DNA of 64,000 nucleotides, from assembly GCA_023416335.1 (NCBI GenBank), contig JAEZHY010000267.1, positions 1 through 64,000 on the forward strand. Direction: 5' to 3'. This DNA is from Pseudomonadota bacterium (lineage in GTDB: Bacteria > Desulfobacterota > Syntrophobacteria > Syntrophobacterales > Syntrophobacteraceae). A program made the translations under genes and the position numbers. Under the pieces are notes generated by a model, which did no database searches, had not been told where the DNA came from, and was given only the letters and a program-made list of their open reading frames with translations. Shown in pieces: positions 55,844-64,000 of this stretch (position 1 is the first letter of the stretch; the number at the start of each line of letters is the position of its first letter).

Positions 55844-58138
55844 ATGATTCGTAAGACTGATGCTCTAAATTACCACAGTGAAGAGCGCGCCGGTAAAATT
55901 GAAGTTAAACCGACAAAGCCCTGTTTCACCCAGAGAGACCTTTCGATGGCCTACACGCCGGGTGTGGCCGAACCCTGCAGGGAGATCGAGATCATCCCGG
56001 ACAGGGTCTTTGATTACACCGCCAAAGGCAATCTGGTTGCCGTCGTGACCAACGGTACGGCGGTCCTCGGCCTGGGAAACATCGGGCCGCTTGCGGCAAA
56101 ACCCGTTATGGAGGGCAAGGCAGTCCTTTTCAAAAGATTCGCCGATATCGACGTCTTCGATATCGAGCTGAACACCAAAGATCCGGACGAGATCGTGAAA
56201 GTCGTCAGCCTGCTGGAGCCCACTTTCGGCGGAATTAATCTTGAAGACATCAAAGCACCCGAATGCTTTTACGTCGAAGAGCGACTCAAAGAGATAATGA
56301 AGATCCCCGTATTCCACGACGACCAGCACGGGACCGCGATCATTTCCGGTGCCGCGCTGATCAATGCTCTGGAAGTCCAGCGGAAACGGATCGATAAGAT
56401 AAAGGTTGTCTTTTCAGGAGCGGGCGCGGCGGGAATTGCCTGCGCTGAGCTTTATGTAAAGCTCGGCGTGAAAAAGGAGAACCTGTTCCTGGTAGATTCG
56501 AACGGCCTGGTTTACAAGGGTCGGCCGAAGGGTATGAACCCGTACAAAGAACGTCTGGCCAATGGCGAAAAGCCGATGCCCCTTGCGGAAGTGATGAAAG
56601 ACGCGGACGTCTTTGCTGGAGTCTCGGTCGCGGGCATTCTCACCAAGGACATGGTCAAGACCATGGCGGAGAGGCCCATCATATTCGCAATGGCCAACCC
56701 GGACCCCGAAATCGGCTACCCCGAAGCAACCAGCGTCCGCAACGACCTTATTATGGCAACGGGCCGCTCCGACTATCCCAACCAGGTGAACAACGTGCTC
56801 GGGTTCCCGTTTATTTTCCGCGGGGCACTCGATGTGAGTGCGACTGCAATTAACGACCAGATGAAGATTGCAGCAGTTAAGGCTCTGGCGAATCTCGCGA
56901 AGGAAGACGTTCCCGATGCGGTCCTCAAGGCTTATGGGAAAGACACCATAGAGTTCGGTCCGAATTACATCATCCCCAAGCCTTTCGATCCGCGTGTGCT
57001 GCTGTGGGAAGCCCAGGCCGTTGCAAAGGCCGCGGTGGAATCGGGTGTTGCAAGAAAACCCATAACCGACTGGGATGGGTACCGGAACAGGCTTGAAAGC
57101 CGTCTCGGCCGTTCGCAGGAAGTCATGCGCCGCATTATCCAGAAGGCCAGCCGCGATCCGAAACGCATCGTCTTCCTCGAAGGCACCGATCCGAAAATCC
57201 TGCGCGCCTGCCAGGTCGTGCTGGACGAAGGCATGGCAAAACCCATCCTGCTCGGAAACCGGGTGGTTATCCGGAAGAAGATAGCGGACCTTCACCTGGA
57301 TCTCAAAGGCGCGACTTTTATCGATCCCGCCAAATTCGACCGGCTCGAAGACTATGCCTTCGAGTTCTATAAACTCCGCTGCCGCAAAGGCATCACACGG
57401 CAGGAAGCACGGAAGATCCTCCGAACCGACCCGAACTATTTCGGGCCGATGATGGTGCGCATGGGCGATGCGGACGGGCTGGTCGGCGGAGTCAACCAAC
57501 ACTATCCCGATACGATACGCCCCGCCCTGCAGACTGTTTCGTTGTGCAAGGGGACCTCCGTTATCGCAGGAGTCTATATGATGGTCTTCCAGAAGAACGT
57601 CCTGTTCTTCGCGGACACCACCGTCAATATCGACCCGAATGCGGAACAACTCGCCGAGATTGCAATCGTCACGGCCGACACGGTCAAGCAACTCGATATC
57701 GAGCCCCGGGTGGCTATGCTCTCCTTCAGCAATTTCGGGAGCACGCGTCATCCACGCGCTGAAAAGGTCTCGGTCGCAACCCAGATCGTTAAACGCCGCC
57801 GACCGGATATCGTCATCGATGGTGAGATGCAGGCAGATACTGCCGTGGTTACGGAGATCCTCAACGGAGTCTATGACTTCAATACTCTCCGCAGACGTGC
57901 GAACGTCCTGATCTTCCCATCGCTCGAAGCCGGAAACATTGCGTTCAAGTTGATGGCACGGCTTGGAGGCGCCAGGGCCATCGGGCCTATCCTCATGGGT
58001 ACCAGCGAGGCCATCCACGTGCTGCAGCGCAACTGCGACGTCGAAGACATCGTCAACACGACCGCACTCGCGGTCATCGATGCTCAGGAACACAAGAAGT
58101 GCTTCCTGGCCGAGCGCATGACCAGCGACGCGATATGA
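55844..58138 (+). CDS. maeB: NADP-type malic enzyme with C-terminal phosphotransacetylase-like domain (MaeB)
   Basis: 764 residues, the long MaeB form. N-terminal catalytic part: [12 protein letters not shown], the Lys and Asp residues in FDDQHGTA-like [12 protein letters not shown], and [20 protein letters not shown] as the NAD(P) Rossmann motif. The C-terminal ~330 residues are PTA-like ([39 protein letters not shown]), usually regulatory. It decarboxylates malate to pyruvate, linking the C4-dicarboxylate or methylmalonyl-CoA route to pyruvate. Ends with a strong terminator. Confidence 0.96.
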   Translation: MIRKTDALNYHSEERAGKIEVKPTKPCFTQRDLSMAYTPGVAEPCREIEIIPDRVFDYTAKGNLVAVVTNGTAVLGLGNIGPLAAKPVMEGKAVLFKRFADIDVFDIELNTKDPDEIVKVVSLLEPTFGGINLEDIKAPECFYVEERLKEIMKIPVFHDDQHGTAIISGAALINALEVQRKRIDKIKVVFSGAGAAGIACAELYVKLGVKKENLFLVDSNGLVYKGRPKGMNPYKERLANGEKPMPLAEVMKDADVFAGVSVAGILTKDMVKTMAERPIIFAMANPDPEIGYPEATSVRNDLIMATGRSDYPNQVNNVLGFPFIFRGALDVSATAINDQMKIAAVKALANLAKEDVPDAVLKAYGKDTIEFGPNYIIPKPFDPRVLLWEAQAVAKAAVESGVARKPITDWDGYRNRLESRLGRSQEVMRRIIQKASRDPKRIVFLEGTDPKILRACQVVLDEGMAKPILLGNRVVIRKKIADLHLDLKGATFIDPAKFDRLEDYAFEFYKLRCRKGITRQEARKILRTDPNYFGPMMVRMGDADGLVGGVNQHYPDTIRPALQTVSLCKGTSVIAGVYMMVFQKNVLFFADTTVNIDPNAEQLAEIAIVTADTVKQLDIEPRVAMLSFSNFGSTRHPRAEKVSVATQIVKRRRPDIVIDGEMQADTAVVTEILNGVYDFNTLRRRANVLIFPSLEAGNIAFKLMARLGGARAIGPILMGTSEAIHVLQRNCDVEDIVNTTALAVIDAQEHKKCFLAERMTSDAI

Positions 58139-58191
58139 GTTGATTTATAGGGGATTTCCGAAAAAGGTTTTGCGGAGTTTGGAGATTAAGC

Positions 58192-58219
58192 AAGGCCCTG
58201 CCTTTTGCAGGGCCTTTTT
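58192..58219 (+). terminator. Rho-independent terminator after maeB
   Basis: AAGGCCCTGC (58192-58201) pairs with GCAGGGCCTT (58207-58216) over CTTTT, followed by TTT. Confidence 0.92.
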
Positions 58220-58284
58220 ATTCGAAACTGGAGGGCACTATTGATTGCGCTGTGTTGTACTTTGCGTAATCAAGGAGGCTTCAT

Positions 58285-58491
58285 ATGACTGCTCCGACCA
58301 AAATCTGCCGAGACGAGGTACTTGCAGAAATCGATGCATTACCGGAAGAATATTTGCCCTTTCTGCTGCAAATGATGCGCGCATTAATCTTAAAATCGGC
58401 TGCGGAAAGCTTTCGGCAGGGCTGGTGTGAAGCCCAGAGCGGCATGACATACCCTGTGGAAGACTTGTGGGACGGTGTTGATGCCCAATAG
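58285..58491 (+). CDS. Small protein, probable antitoxin of a toxin-antitoxin pair
   Basis: 68 residues, helical, acidic. AAGGAGG (58271-58277) before the ATG. The pattern DEVLAEIDALPEEYLPFLLQMMRAL, then WCEAQSGMTYPVEDLWDGVDAQ, resembles antitoxins whose C-terminal segment binds a RelE-like toxin, and the next frame starts inside its last codons (58481), as in such pairs. Family assignment is tentative. Confidence 0.5.
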   Translation: MTAPTKICRDEVLAEIDALPEEYLPFLLQMMRALILKSAAESFRQGWCEAQSGMTYPVEDLWDGVDAQ

Positions 58492-58609
58492 TCCGCACGC
58501 GATTGAAATCTTTTACACTCCTGAGTTCAACTTGCCGGCCGACAGTTCGTACTGCCATCGGTCGTCTTCTTGTTTTCTTGGCATGATTTTCATGCTGTCG
58601 GTTCGGTAA
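58481..58609 (+). pseudogene. Truncated RelE-like toxin remnant
   Basis: 42 codons overlapping the end of the antitoxin-like gene. The start, MPNSPHAIEIFYTPEF, looks like the first beta-strand of a RelE/ParE toxin; after LPADSS the sequence no longer fits and the frame ends at TAA. Probably a decayed toxin gene. Confidence 0.35.
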
Positions 58610-58689
58610 TCGGCCCAATATCAACAACATAGGTGCACTTTAGGCCGAGGGAACTGAACGGCACTTTCGTGTGTTTCGTACTCGTATCG

Positions 58690-58900
58690 CTCATCCCAAA
58701 GCGATGGGTTACGCTGCCAGACTGTATCGTAACCGAACGGGGTTAGGCTGGTTTTCATCGATAACACGACACAGTCTCTCCGTTTCACCCATCCTACGGC
58801 ATTGTCCTTATATCATTGTTTTCTTTCGTGATTTTCGTGTATTTCGTGGTTATGAGCTTTTGCCTTTCGTGTTTGGAAAGCCTTTGTCTTTGTACTTTGG
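58690..58900. repeat. Composite intergenic repeat (partial MITE ends plus CGTGATTTTCGT unit)
   Basis: CGATGGGTTACGC (from about 58702) and CACCCATCCTACGG (58786-58799) resemble the ends of the MITE-like element. They are followed by TTTCTTTCGTGATTTTCGTG and ATTTCGTGGTT, the same order as at 30185-30330. No gene in 58610-58944. Confidence 0.5.
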
Positions 58901-58944
58901 TTGCGCCTGTGCTGCCCCAAGTCCCTTCCCGGGCGTAATATGAG

Positions 58945-58971
58945 TTGATTATCCGATTCCTTTGGTATACT
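58945..58971 (+). promoter_or_regulatory. Promoter of thiC
   Basis: TTGATT (58945-58950), 15 bases, then TATACT (58966-58971), preceded by TGG, i.e. an extended -10. It lies just before the TPP riboswitch. Confidence 0.55.
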
Positions 58972-58995
58972 GTTCTTAACGAGTAAAAATTGAAT

Positions 58996-59083
58996 ATAGC
59001 CGGGGGGTGCTCTCTCCGAACGAGAGCTGAGATAATACCCTTGGAACCTGATCCGGTTAATGCCGGCGGAGGAAACGGCTAAA
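58996..59083 (+). promoter_or_regulatory. TPP riboswitch (THI element)
   Basis: Core blocks are all present: GGGGTGC, GCTGAGA, ATACCC, GAACCTGATC and TTAATGCCGGCG. The closing stem P1 pairs TAGCCG (58997-59002) with CGGCTA (59076-59081). It stands in front of thiC and should shut it off when thiamine pyrophosphate is bound. Confidence 0.97.
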
Positions 59084-59097
59084 ATAGGGAAGATTCG

Positions 59098-59135
59098 AAA
59101 GGCCGTTTCCTCTGGAAGCGGCCTTTGTTTATTTT
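59098..59135 (+). terminator. Riboswitch-controlled terminator with matching antiterminator
   Basis: AAAGGCCGTTTCC (59098-59110) and GGAAGCGGCCTTT (59114-59126) form a 13-bp stem with a TCT loop, followed by a T-rich run. CCGTTTCC (59103-59110) can alternatively pair with GGAAACGG (59071-59078), which overlaps P1 of the aptamer, so TPP binding should favour termination. Confidence 0.9.
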
Positions 59136-59210
59136 CGGCCCGGAACTCGCGCTGTCTCGATTCATGTTCGCACACCGGTCCTCTACTTATCTTCTGACGG
59201 GGAGAACGTC

Positions 59211-60482
59211 ATGGCAACTCAGCTGGAATTAGCCAAAGCAGGCATCATAACGGATGAAATGAACAAAGCGGTCGCAGACGAGCCGATATCCGCGGAAGAA
59301 CTGCGAGACCTGATAGCGGCGGGACTTGCTGTATTGCCCAGGAACCTCAACCATTCGTTCCCCACGATCAGGGCAATCGGGAAGAACCTCAAGACCAAGG
59401 TAAATGCCAACCTGGGAACCAGCGGTGAATGCTGTTCCCTGGATTTCGAAAAAGAAAAACTCGAAGCGGCGGTAAGGGCCAAAGCCGATTCCATTATGGA
59501 CCTTTCGACAGGCGGGGACTTGTCCGAATTCAGGAGTTTCTTCCTGCAGAATTCACCGGTCATCGTTGGGGCCGTCCCCATTTACGGCGTAGCGTCGGAA
59601 ATGGTTGCCCGCCATGAAGCCCTGGCCACCATGCAGCCGGATCAACTCCTGCGAAGCATCGAAAAACAGTGCAGCGCCGGAATCGACTACATTACCGTCC
59701 ACTGCGGCGTAACACGGGCTTCGGTCAAGAAGCTCGAACACTACGAGCGCATCATGCCCTGCGTAAGCCGCGGCGGCTCCATCCACATGGCCTGGATGCG
59801 CAAGAACAACAAGGAAAATCCCCTTTACGAGTATTACGACGACCTGCTCGATATCGCATACAAGTACGACGTGACCCTGAGCCTCGGGGACGGCTTCCGC
59901 CCGGGTGCAATCCTCGATGCAACCGATGGGCCGCAACTCGAAGAATTGATGATTCTGGCGGAACTGGCAAAAAGAGCCAGGGACCGGAACGTCCAGGTCA
60001 TGATCGAAGGTCCCGGGCACGTACCGCTCAACCAGATAACCGCCAATATCATGCTCCAGAAAAAGCTGTGCGGCGGCGCTCCTTTCTATATCCTCGGACC
60101 GCTGCCTACCGATATCGCAGCCGGGTACGACCATATCACCTCGGCTATCGGGGGGGCCATCGCGGGGGCTGCGGGAGCCGACTACCTGTGCTACGTGACC
60201 CCTGCTGAACATCTCGGATTGCCGACGGCGGACGATGTTTACCAGGGAGTTATGGCGGCAAGAATCGCGGGCCACATTGCGGACATTGCGAAAGGACTGC
60301 CTGGAGCGATCGAAGCCGATCGGCGTATGTCCATAGCACGGAGAGACCTCGACTGGGACGGCATGGTCAGGGAAGCCCTCGACCCGGATCTTGTCAAAAA
60401 ACGCCTCCAGGTAACGGAAGACCGCGAAGGCTGCTCCATGTGCGGCAAGCTATGCGCCGTCAAAATCAGCCGGGCAATTTAA
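59211..60482 (+). CDS. thiC: Phosphomethylpyrimidine synthase ThiC
   Basis: 423 residues, the short anaerobe form without the N-terminal extension. NLGTSGECCSLDFEKEKL, MDLSTGGDLSEFR, TVHCGVTRASVK, GSIHMAWMRKN, GPGHVPLNQITANI and the C-terminal iron-sulfur motif CSMCGKLC (Cys 408, 411, 415) identify it. It is a radical-SAM enzyme converting aminoimidazole ribotide to the pyrimidine of thiamine. Regulated by the TPP riboswitch upstream. No other thiamine gene is adjacent. Confidence 0.97.
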   Translation: MATQLELAKAGIITDEMNKAVADEPISAEELRDLIAAGLAVLPRNLNHSFPTIRAIGKNLKTKVNANLGTSGECCSLDFEKEKLEAAVRAKADSIMDLSTGGDLSEFRSFFLQNSPVIVGAVPIYGVASEMVARHEALATMQPDQLLRSIEKQCSAGIDYITVHCGVTRASVKKLEHYERIMPCVSRGGSIHMAWMRKNNKENPLYEYYDDLLDIAYKYDVTLSLGDGFRPGAILDATDGPQLEELMILAELAKRARDRNVQVMIEGPGHVPLNQITANIMLQKKLCGGAPFYILGPLPTDIAAGYDHITSAIGGAIAGAAGADYLCYVTPAEHLGLPTADDVYQGVMAARIAGHIADIAKGLPGAIEADRRMSIARRDLDWDGMVREALDPDLVKKRLQVTEDREGCSMCGKLCAVKISRAI

Positions 60483-60568
60483 TCGCAGTCATGATCTAGC
60501 GTGGCCGCCGCGTTGGAGAACACAATATGAAAAAGGATGAAACTTCGATTCTGAAGTGCGGTAGCAAC

Positions 60569-60681
60569 GGTAGGGTGGGCACCCGCCTTTTGGGGTGCCC
60601 ACCTCCGGCCATCCCGATCGGCCCTGATCCGAGTGGATGGACGGTGGGCACGATAAAACCGTGCCCACCCTACCCGCCTCA
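60569..60681. repeat. GTAGGGTGGGCA-family intergenic repeat
   Basis: Opens TAGGGTGGGCACC and closes GTGCCCACCCTACC, with inner GGGTGCCCACC and GGTGGGCACG units: nested inverted repeats. A partial unit follows to about 60750. No gene in 60483-60830. Confidence 0.6.
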
Positions 60682-60830
60682 CCGTTTCACTTTTATTGAA
60701 GGCGCAGGGTGGGCGAGCGAAGCGGGGTCCGGCATTTTGGATGTCCACCCTTACTGTTTCACTTTTATTGTAGCTTCATAACAGGTTCGTAGGCATCGGA
60801 TTTCATGAATGGAGTAATCGGCTCCCCATC

Positions 60831-62498
60831 ATGATCTCGGAAATCTGTCTGAGCGATCTCATTAAGAAAGCAGGAAGGACTTATCCCGGCCCGCTCACTC
60901 CGCTGGACCGGGAAATCGTAGAATGCGCTCAAATTTTGAGCGCATTTTTGTTGCGTACGAAAAAACTCGGTGGACCTCATCAGCATCGGGTGCTGGCCGA
61001 ATTCCTCGGCTCCGGCATAGGGGCGGAATCCGATCTGCGGGAATGGATCGAAAGTAGATCAGATTCCCCGGTGAGTCAGAGGGTCTGGGATTCCTGCCGT
61101 AAGCGGGCCGAATCATGGCTGGCCGAAGGTATTACAGTTACGGCGTGGAAGCCTTCAGCCATTGCCGGTTCGGATGTGACACCCTGCAGATCCCCCTGCC
61201 CTGCCGTTCTATTCGCCAAAGGCAAGTTCGATCCACACCTGCCGCGGATTGCGATATTCAACTCCCGGAAGCCCCGGCCGGTATCTCCCGACTCCCCGTG
61301 GCTTAAAGCGCTCCGAACCGTTCCAGGGGATATAGCTTCTTCCGGAGTCGGCCTTGCCACCGGCTTAGGGACACTAACCTACGACATGACGGGGACTTTC
61401 GCCGTTCGTTCCGCCCTGCCGCTGACCGTGGCAGCGCCCTGTTCAGTCCTGAAGCCGAATTCCGAATTTTCGCGGCTGTATGGTAAAGCCGAAGGCGGGA
61501 TTGCGTTGCTCTCCTGTCTGCTCGACACAAGCGCGTGCACCAAAACAAAACGCCTTCTGTGCCGCGACCGCATCCTGGCGGAATTGGCGGACATCCATAT
61601 CGTCCTGGAGATCCGTTCAGGCGGGAATCTCGCCACCGTGCTTAGAGAGCAGCAAAGGAGGTCTCCCCGCCTCCATGTCGTATATGAGCCGGAAAAGAGG
61701 AATTCAACCAACTCGGCGAACTTCGACCTCCTTCGGGAATTCCCGGCGCATGCGAGAGCAGTTCGGATCCGCAAATCCGAAGGACCTCCCGAACTCTTAG
61801 GAATACCCTGCCCGGAACCGGCGATTTCAACCCTTGAGCCGGATCGGATCGACTGGAATTCTTATCTGTTTCACTACACCAGAGCATGTCCCGGTCCCTG
61901 GCCCGGACAAACGTACAGTCAGTACCTCTTGAGCCTGCTCGATGGGGATCCGCTCTCAGGCCATTCGGCCTTCGACACCCTCACCCGGATCCTGGAAGAA
62001 GGACTCATAAGAGCTGGGTCCGGTATGGTGCGGGGAAGTGAAGCCGTGATTTCATGGAGTTCGCATCCTCCATCCGATTTATTCAGGCTTCGCAAATGGA
62101 ATCCTGCGTTGGTCAGATGGACCGTCGAGCCATACGGCCTGGCTTTCCGGCGCGATTTCCTTCGCAGCGTGGGTGCAAAACCGGCCGTTTACGGCCGAGA
62201 GGAAGTCTATTCCTCTTTGCCCGCAACAGAGAAACACCGGTTCCAGTTGAGCAGATCGCGGGTATCGGACTGGAGGCACGAACGCGAATGGCGCCTCCGA
62301 GGAGATCTGAACATCATGAATGCAGGAGAGGAGAATTTCTTCGTCTTCGTACAAACCGAACGGGAAAGGCGATTTCTGGAGCTTCATGAAACCCGCATTC
62401 CTGTAATCGCACTGGAATCCTCGGGATTGGAAAACTCCGCGAGGGGAACGCGAGGGGACGAATCCGGTTGTAAGAAAGCAAAAAATTCTCTAAGTTAA
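60831..62498 (+). CDS. Uncharacterised two-domain protein: SLOG/DprA-like N-terminal half and a conserved unknown C-terminal half
   Basis: 555 residues. Residues ~90-330 have a Rossmann-like pattern close to DprA/SLOG proteins: PCPAVLFAKGKFD, LPRIAIFNSRKPRP, DIASSGVGLATGLGTLTYDMT and LPLTVAAPCSVL. Residues ~345-530 contain FHYTRACPGPWPGQTYSQYL, AFDTLTRILEEGLIRAGSGM, MVRGSEAVISWS, RWTVEPYGLAFRRDFL and VSDWRHEREWRLRGDL, blocks I recall from uncharacterised proteins that share this order. No signal peptide or membrane segment. SLOG domains often bind nucleotides, so a nucleotide-sensing effector is possible (inference). No partner gene is adjacent. Confidence 0.6.
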   Translation: MISEICLSDLIKKAGRTYPGPLTPLDREIVECAQILSAFLLRTKKLGGPHQHRVLAEFLGSGIGAESDLREWIESRSDSPVSQRVWDSCRKRAESWLAEGITVTAWKPSAIAGSDVTPCRSPCPAVLFAKGKFDPHLPRIAIFNSRKPRPVSPDSPWLKALRTVPGDIASSGVGLATGLGTLTYDMTGTFAVRSALPLTVAAPCSVLKPNSEFSRLYGKAEGGIALLSCLLDTSACTKTKRLLCRDRILAELADIHIVLEIRSGGNLATVLREQQRRSPRLHVVYEPEKRNSTNSANFDLLREFPAHARAVRIRKSEGPPELLGIPCPEPAISTLEPDRIDWNSYLFHYTRACPGPWPGQTYSQYLLSLLDGDPLSGHSAFDTLTRILEEGLIRAGSGMVRGSEAVISWSSHPPSDLFRLRKWNPALVRWTVEPYGLAFRRDFLRSVGAKPAVYGREEVYSSLPATEKHRFQLSRSRVSDWRHEREWRLRGDLNIMNAGEENFFVFVQTERERRFLELHETRIPVIALESSGLENSARGTRGDESGCKKAKNSLS

Positions 62499-62562
62499 GG
62501 GGTTGAGCTAACTGGCAGTTTTTTGCTTTCACCCCCCAATGAAAAGTGCAGGAGGAAGACGA

Positions 62563-62865
62563 ATGAACGATTCTTTCAAAATCCCTCGGGGACAGATTGC
62601 AATGAGGCTCTTGTATACGGTTCTCAGCCTCATTCTCCTTTCCGCAGTGCAGGTCCTCATCCAGATTATCACGCTGTTCCAATATGTTGTCCTGCTTATC
62701 ACGCAGGGTTACAGCGAACCGCTGAGAGGCTTTTCCAACAAGGCTGCGACCTATGCGTACAAACTTATACGGTACGCCACCCTGAACGAGAACACCCGTC
62801 CATTTCCCTTTTCGGATTTTCCGCACGAAATGGAAGTTCCCGAAGACCACGTAAGATTCGAATAG
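62563..62865 (+). CDS. DUF4389 family membrane protein
   Basis: 100 residues. AGGAGGAA (62550-62557) before ATG 62563. One long hydrophobic stretch (LLYTVLSLILLSAVQVLIQIITLF, then YVVLLITQG), followed by the conserved FSNKAATYAYKLIRYATLNEN block and a PFPFSDFP segment typical of DUF4389. Inner membrane; function unknown. Convergent with tsaE. Confidence 0.75.
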   Translation: MNDSFKIPRGQIAMRLLYTVLSLILLSAVQVLIQIITLFQYVVLLITQGYSEPLRGFSNKAATYAYKLIRYATLNENTRPFPFSDFPHEMEVPEDHVRFE

Positions 62866-62909
62866 GATAAGCCGGCATCAAAGCCGCATAACGGCCAAAA
62901 GGGTCCACG

Positions 62910-62942
62910 CAAAAGCCGCCGCAACTTCATCCCGCGGCGGCT
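62910..62942 (-). terminator. Terminator of the tsaE transcript (minus direction)
   Basis: AGCCGCCGC (62914-62922) and GCGGCGGCT (62934-62942) form a perfect 9-bp stem that begins at the tsaE stop codon; on the minus strand TTTTGCG follows. Confidence 0.65.
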
Positions 62943-63463
62943 CAAACGTCTCCCGCTCCTTCACTGCAGACCGGATCGGCCGTTACTCTTTCCAAATCTT
63001 TAACCCAATCGGCCATTCTTCCGCGATTCTTCCTTCCGCGGCCAAGCAGCCGGATCCTGCGGCTTTCGTCCCCCGTAATCTCGATGCGAACATCCCAACG
63101 GTCGCGCGGCAAAAGCCTGTCCAGCCGCTCGGGCCACTCGATCACCGCAACGCCGTTTCCGAACAGCGACTCCTGCCAGGGCAGAGTCTCCAGTTCGTCC
63201 GGCCCCGAGATCCGGTACAAATCGAGATGATAGAGATAAAGGCGGCCGGAGTACTCGTTTATTATAGTAAAAGTCGGACTGGTCACTCGAGTTCCGACCG
63301 GAACTCCGAGCCCCCGGGCAATCCCCCGCGTGAGGAGCGTCTTCCCGGCTGCAAGTTCTCCCCAGAGAGCCAGGATGTCTCCGGCCTCGATCAGTTCGCC
63401 GATCTTTCGGCCCAGCGCCAGTGTGCAGTCTTCACCGGGAGAGTCGAACAGGAACTCATTCAT
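62942..63463 (-). CDS. tsaE: tRNA threonylcarbamoyladenosine biosynthesis ATPase TsaE
   Basis: 173 residues from ATG 63463. ALGRKIGELIEAGDILALWGELAAGKTLLTRG contains the Walker A motif GELAAGKT; then VTSPTFTIINEY and LYHLDLYRI, and VAVIEWPERL near the end. It is the ATPase of the TsaBDE complex that makes t6A37 in tRNAs. An upstream GTG at 63478 is in frame, but the ATG at 63461-63463 overlaps the preceding stop by 8 bp (ATGAATGA), which favours coupling. Confidence 0.93.
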   Translation of the reverse strand: MNEFLFDSPGEDCTLALGRKIGELIEAGDILALWGELAAGKTLLTRGIARGLGVPVGTRVTSPTFTIINEYSGRLYLYHLDLYRISGPDELETLPWQESLFGNGVAVIEWPERLDRLLPRDRWDVRIEITGDESRRIRLLGRGRKNRGRMADWVKDLERVTADPVCSEGAGDV

Positions 63464-64000
63464 GGCTTTCCCGTACACCTTCCAGAGAACCGATCACCGG
63501 GGGAACTTCGTCGAGCATATCCGTTGCCAGCAGGCCGCGGCTCCCGACTCCTTCCATGATTCGGTCGCAGGCAGTCCCGTGAACATAAACGCCGAGACAC
63601 GCCGCTTTAAAAGGCTCGAAGCCCTGGGCAAGTAAGCCGGCGATGATGCCGGTCAGCGTGTCCCCCATCCCGCCGCTCGCCATTGCGGGATTACCGCTGC
63701 TGTTGATTGCAAGCTGCCCGTCGGGGCCCGCTATCACGGTCCTGTGCCCTTTGAGCACCAACACAACGCCGTATTCCCGGCTGAATTCTGTGGCCGATTC
63801 GAGCCGGTTCTGCTGTATTTCGGAAATCGAACGATGCGCCACCCTGGCCATCTCACCGGGATGGGGCGTCAGGACGAGAGGGGCCGAAGCTTCACGTAAG
63901 AGGTTCGGATCTTTCGATACGGCCGTAATTGCATCGGCATCGAGCACCATCGGACACCGCGCCCGGAGTATCAGTTCTTTAACAAGTGCCGCCGTATCGG
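63456..64000 (-). CDS. nnrD: NAD(P)H-hydrate dehydratase (C-terminal part of NnrD/Nnr), partial at the window edge
   Basis: 181 codons are visible; the frame is open to the right edge. MVLDADAITAVS, VLTPHPGEMARV, VLVLKGHRTVIAGPDG, INSSGNPAMASGGMGDTLTGIIAGLLAQG and YVHGTACDR are the ribokinase-like ADP/ATP-dependent dehydratase blocks, with the GMGD phosphate-binding motif intact. It repairs NAD(P)H hydrates, and an N-terminal epimerase domain probably lies outside the window. It is coupled to tsaE, a common gene pair. Confidence 0.93.
   Translation of the reverse strand, partial: DTAALVKELILRARCPMVLDADAITAVSKDPNLLREASAPLVLTPHPGEMARVAHRSISEIQQNRLESATEFSREYGVVLVLKGHRTVIAGPDGQLAINSSGNPAMASGGMGDTLTGIIAGLLAQGFEPFKAACLGVYVHGTACDRIMEGVGSRGLLATDMLDEVPPVIGSLEGVRESHE

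Noticed and set aside
56414..58093. 559-codon open frame antisense to maeB
   Set aside because: Shadow of the malic enzyme codons; low-complexity His/Asp-rich translation without motifs.

Overview
The window looks like a chromosomal segment of a strictly anaerobic, GC-rich deltaproteobacterium (Desulfobacterota; a Syntrophobacter-like sulfate reducer or syntroph is my best guess). The reasons are a heterodisulfide-reductase/Flx electron-bifurcation operon, an ORP-type NifX/MinD cluster under a sigma-54 regulator, DsrC, a UGA-encoded selenoprotein, a corrinoid methyltransferase set with a RACo-type activator, indolepyruvate:ferredoxin oxidoreductase and a nickel-type ECF transporter. I saw no rRNA, tRNA, CRISPR array, prophage or transposase gene.

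Layout. 1-6440 (minus): hdrCBA followed by a fused mvhD-flxC gene, flxB and a partial flxA. 6441-7170: long regulatory gap with spaced TTGTGCAA motifs. 7171-13656 (plus): sigma-54 activator, three NifX-type proteins, two MinD/ferredoxin ATPases, DsrC, a receiver-like protein, an FmdB-type zinc ribbon and a DsrE-family selenoprotein whose in-frame TGA is followed by a bacterial SECIS hairpin. 13918-19267: YjbQ, a di-heme peroxidase, a soluble PAS histidine kinase and a K+ channel. 19488-26129: heat-shock island (CIRCE, dnaK, cbpA, cbpM, clpB). 26477-32058: nickel ECF transporter (nikK, two small accessory proteins, nikM, nikQ, nikO). 32317-38445: small envelope and stress proteins, hsp20 and a secreted BIG2-like/DNRLRE protein. 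38545-43358 (minus): corrinoid protein, UROD-type methyltransferase, RACo-type activator and a histidine kinase. 43931-52019: livHMGF, paaK and iorAB, probably for amino-acid uptake and oxidation. 52270-58609: small proteins, a trpS fragment, malic enzyme and a toxin-antitoxin remnant. 58945-60482: TPP riboswitch with a terminator/antiterminator, then thiC. 60831-64000: a two-domain SLOG-like protein, a DUF4389 protein, tsaE and partial nnrD.

How the parts fit. The Hdr/Flx complex should couple NADH, ferredoxin and a disulfide. DsrC, with both C-terminal cysteines, is a plausible dithiol partner for it, and the DsrE-like selenoprotein close to dsrC may act in the same thiol/sulfur exchange. 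The liv-paaK-iorAB block would feed amino-acid carbon as acyl-CoA plus reduced ferredoxin into this metabolism.

Intergenic DNA is rich in short repeats: a roughly 280-bp MITE-like element in two inverted copies (inside the nik and liv operons), a GTGARCR heptamer array beginning at stop codons, CACGAA/CGCGAA inverted repeats and GTAGGGTGGGCA elements. The observations I rate highest are the selenoprotein with its SECIS, the combined ORP/DsrC/selenoprotein locus, the MITE-like pair and the uncharacterised two-domain protein at 60831-62498.
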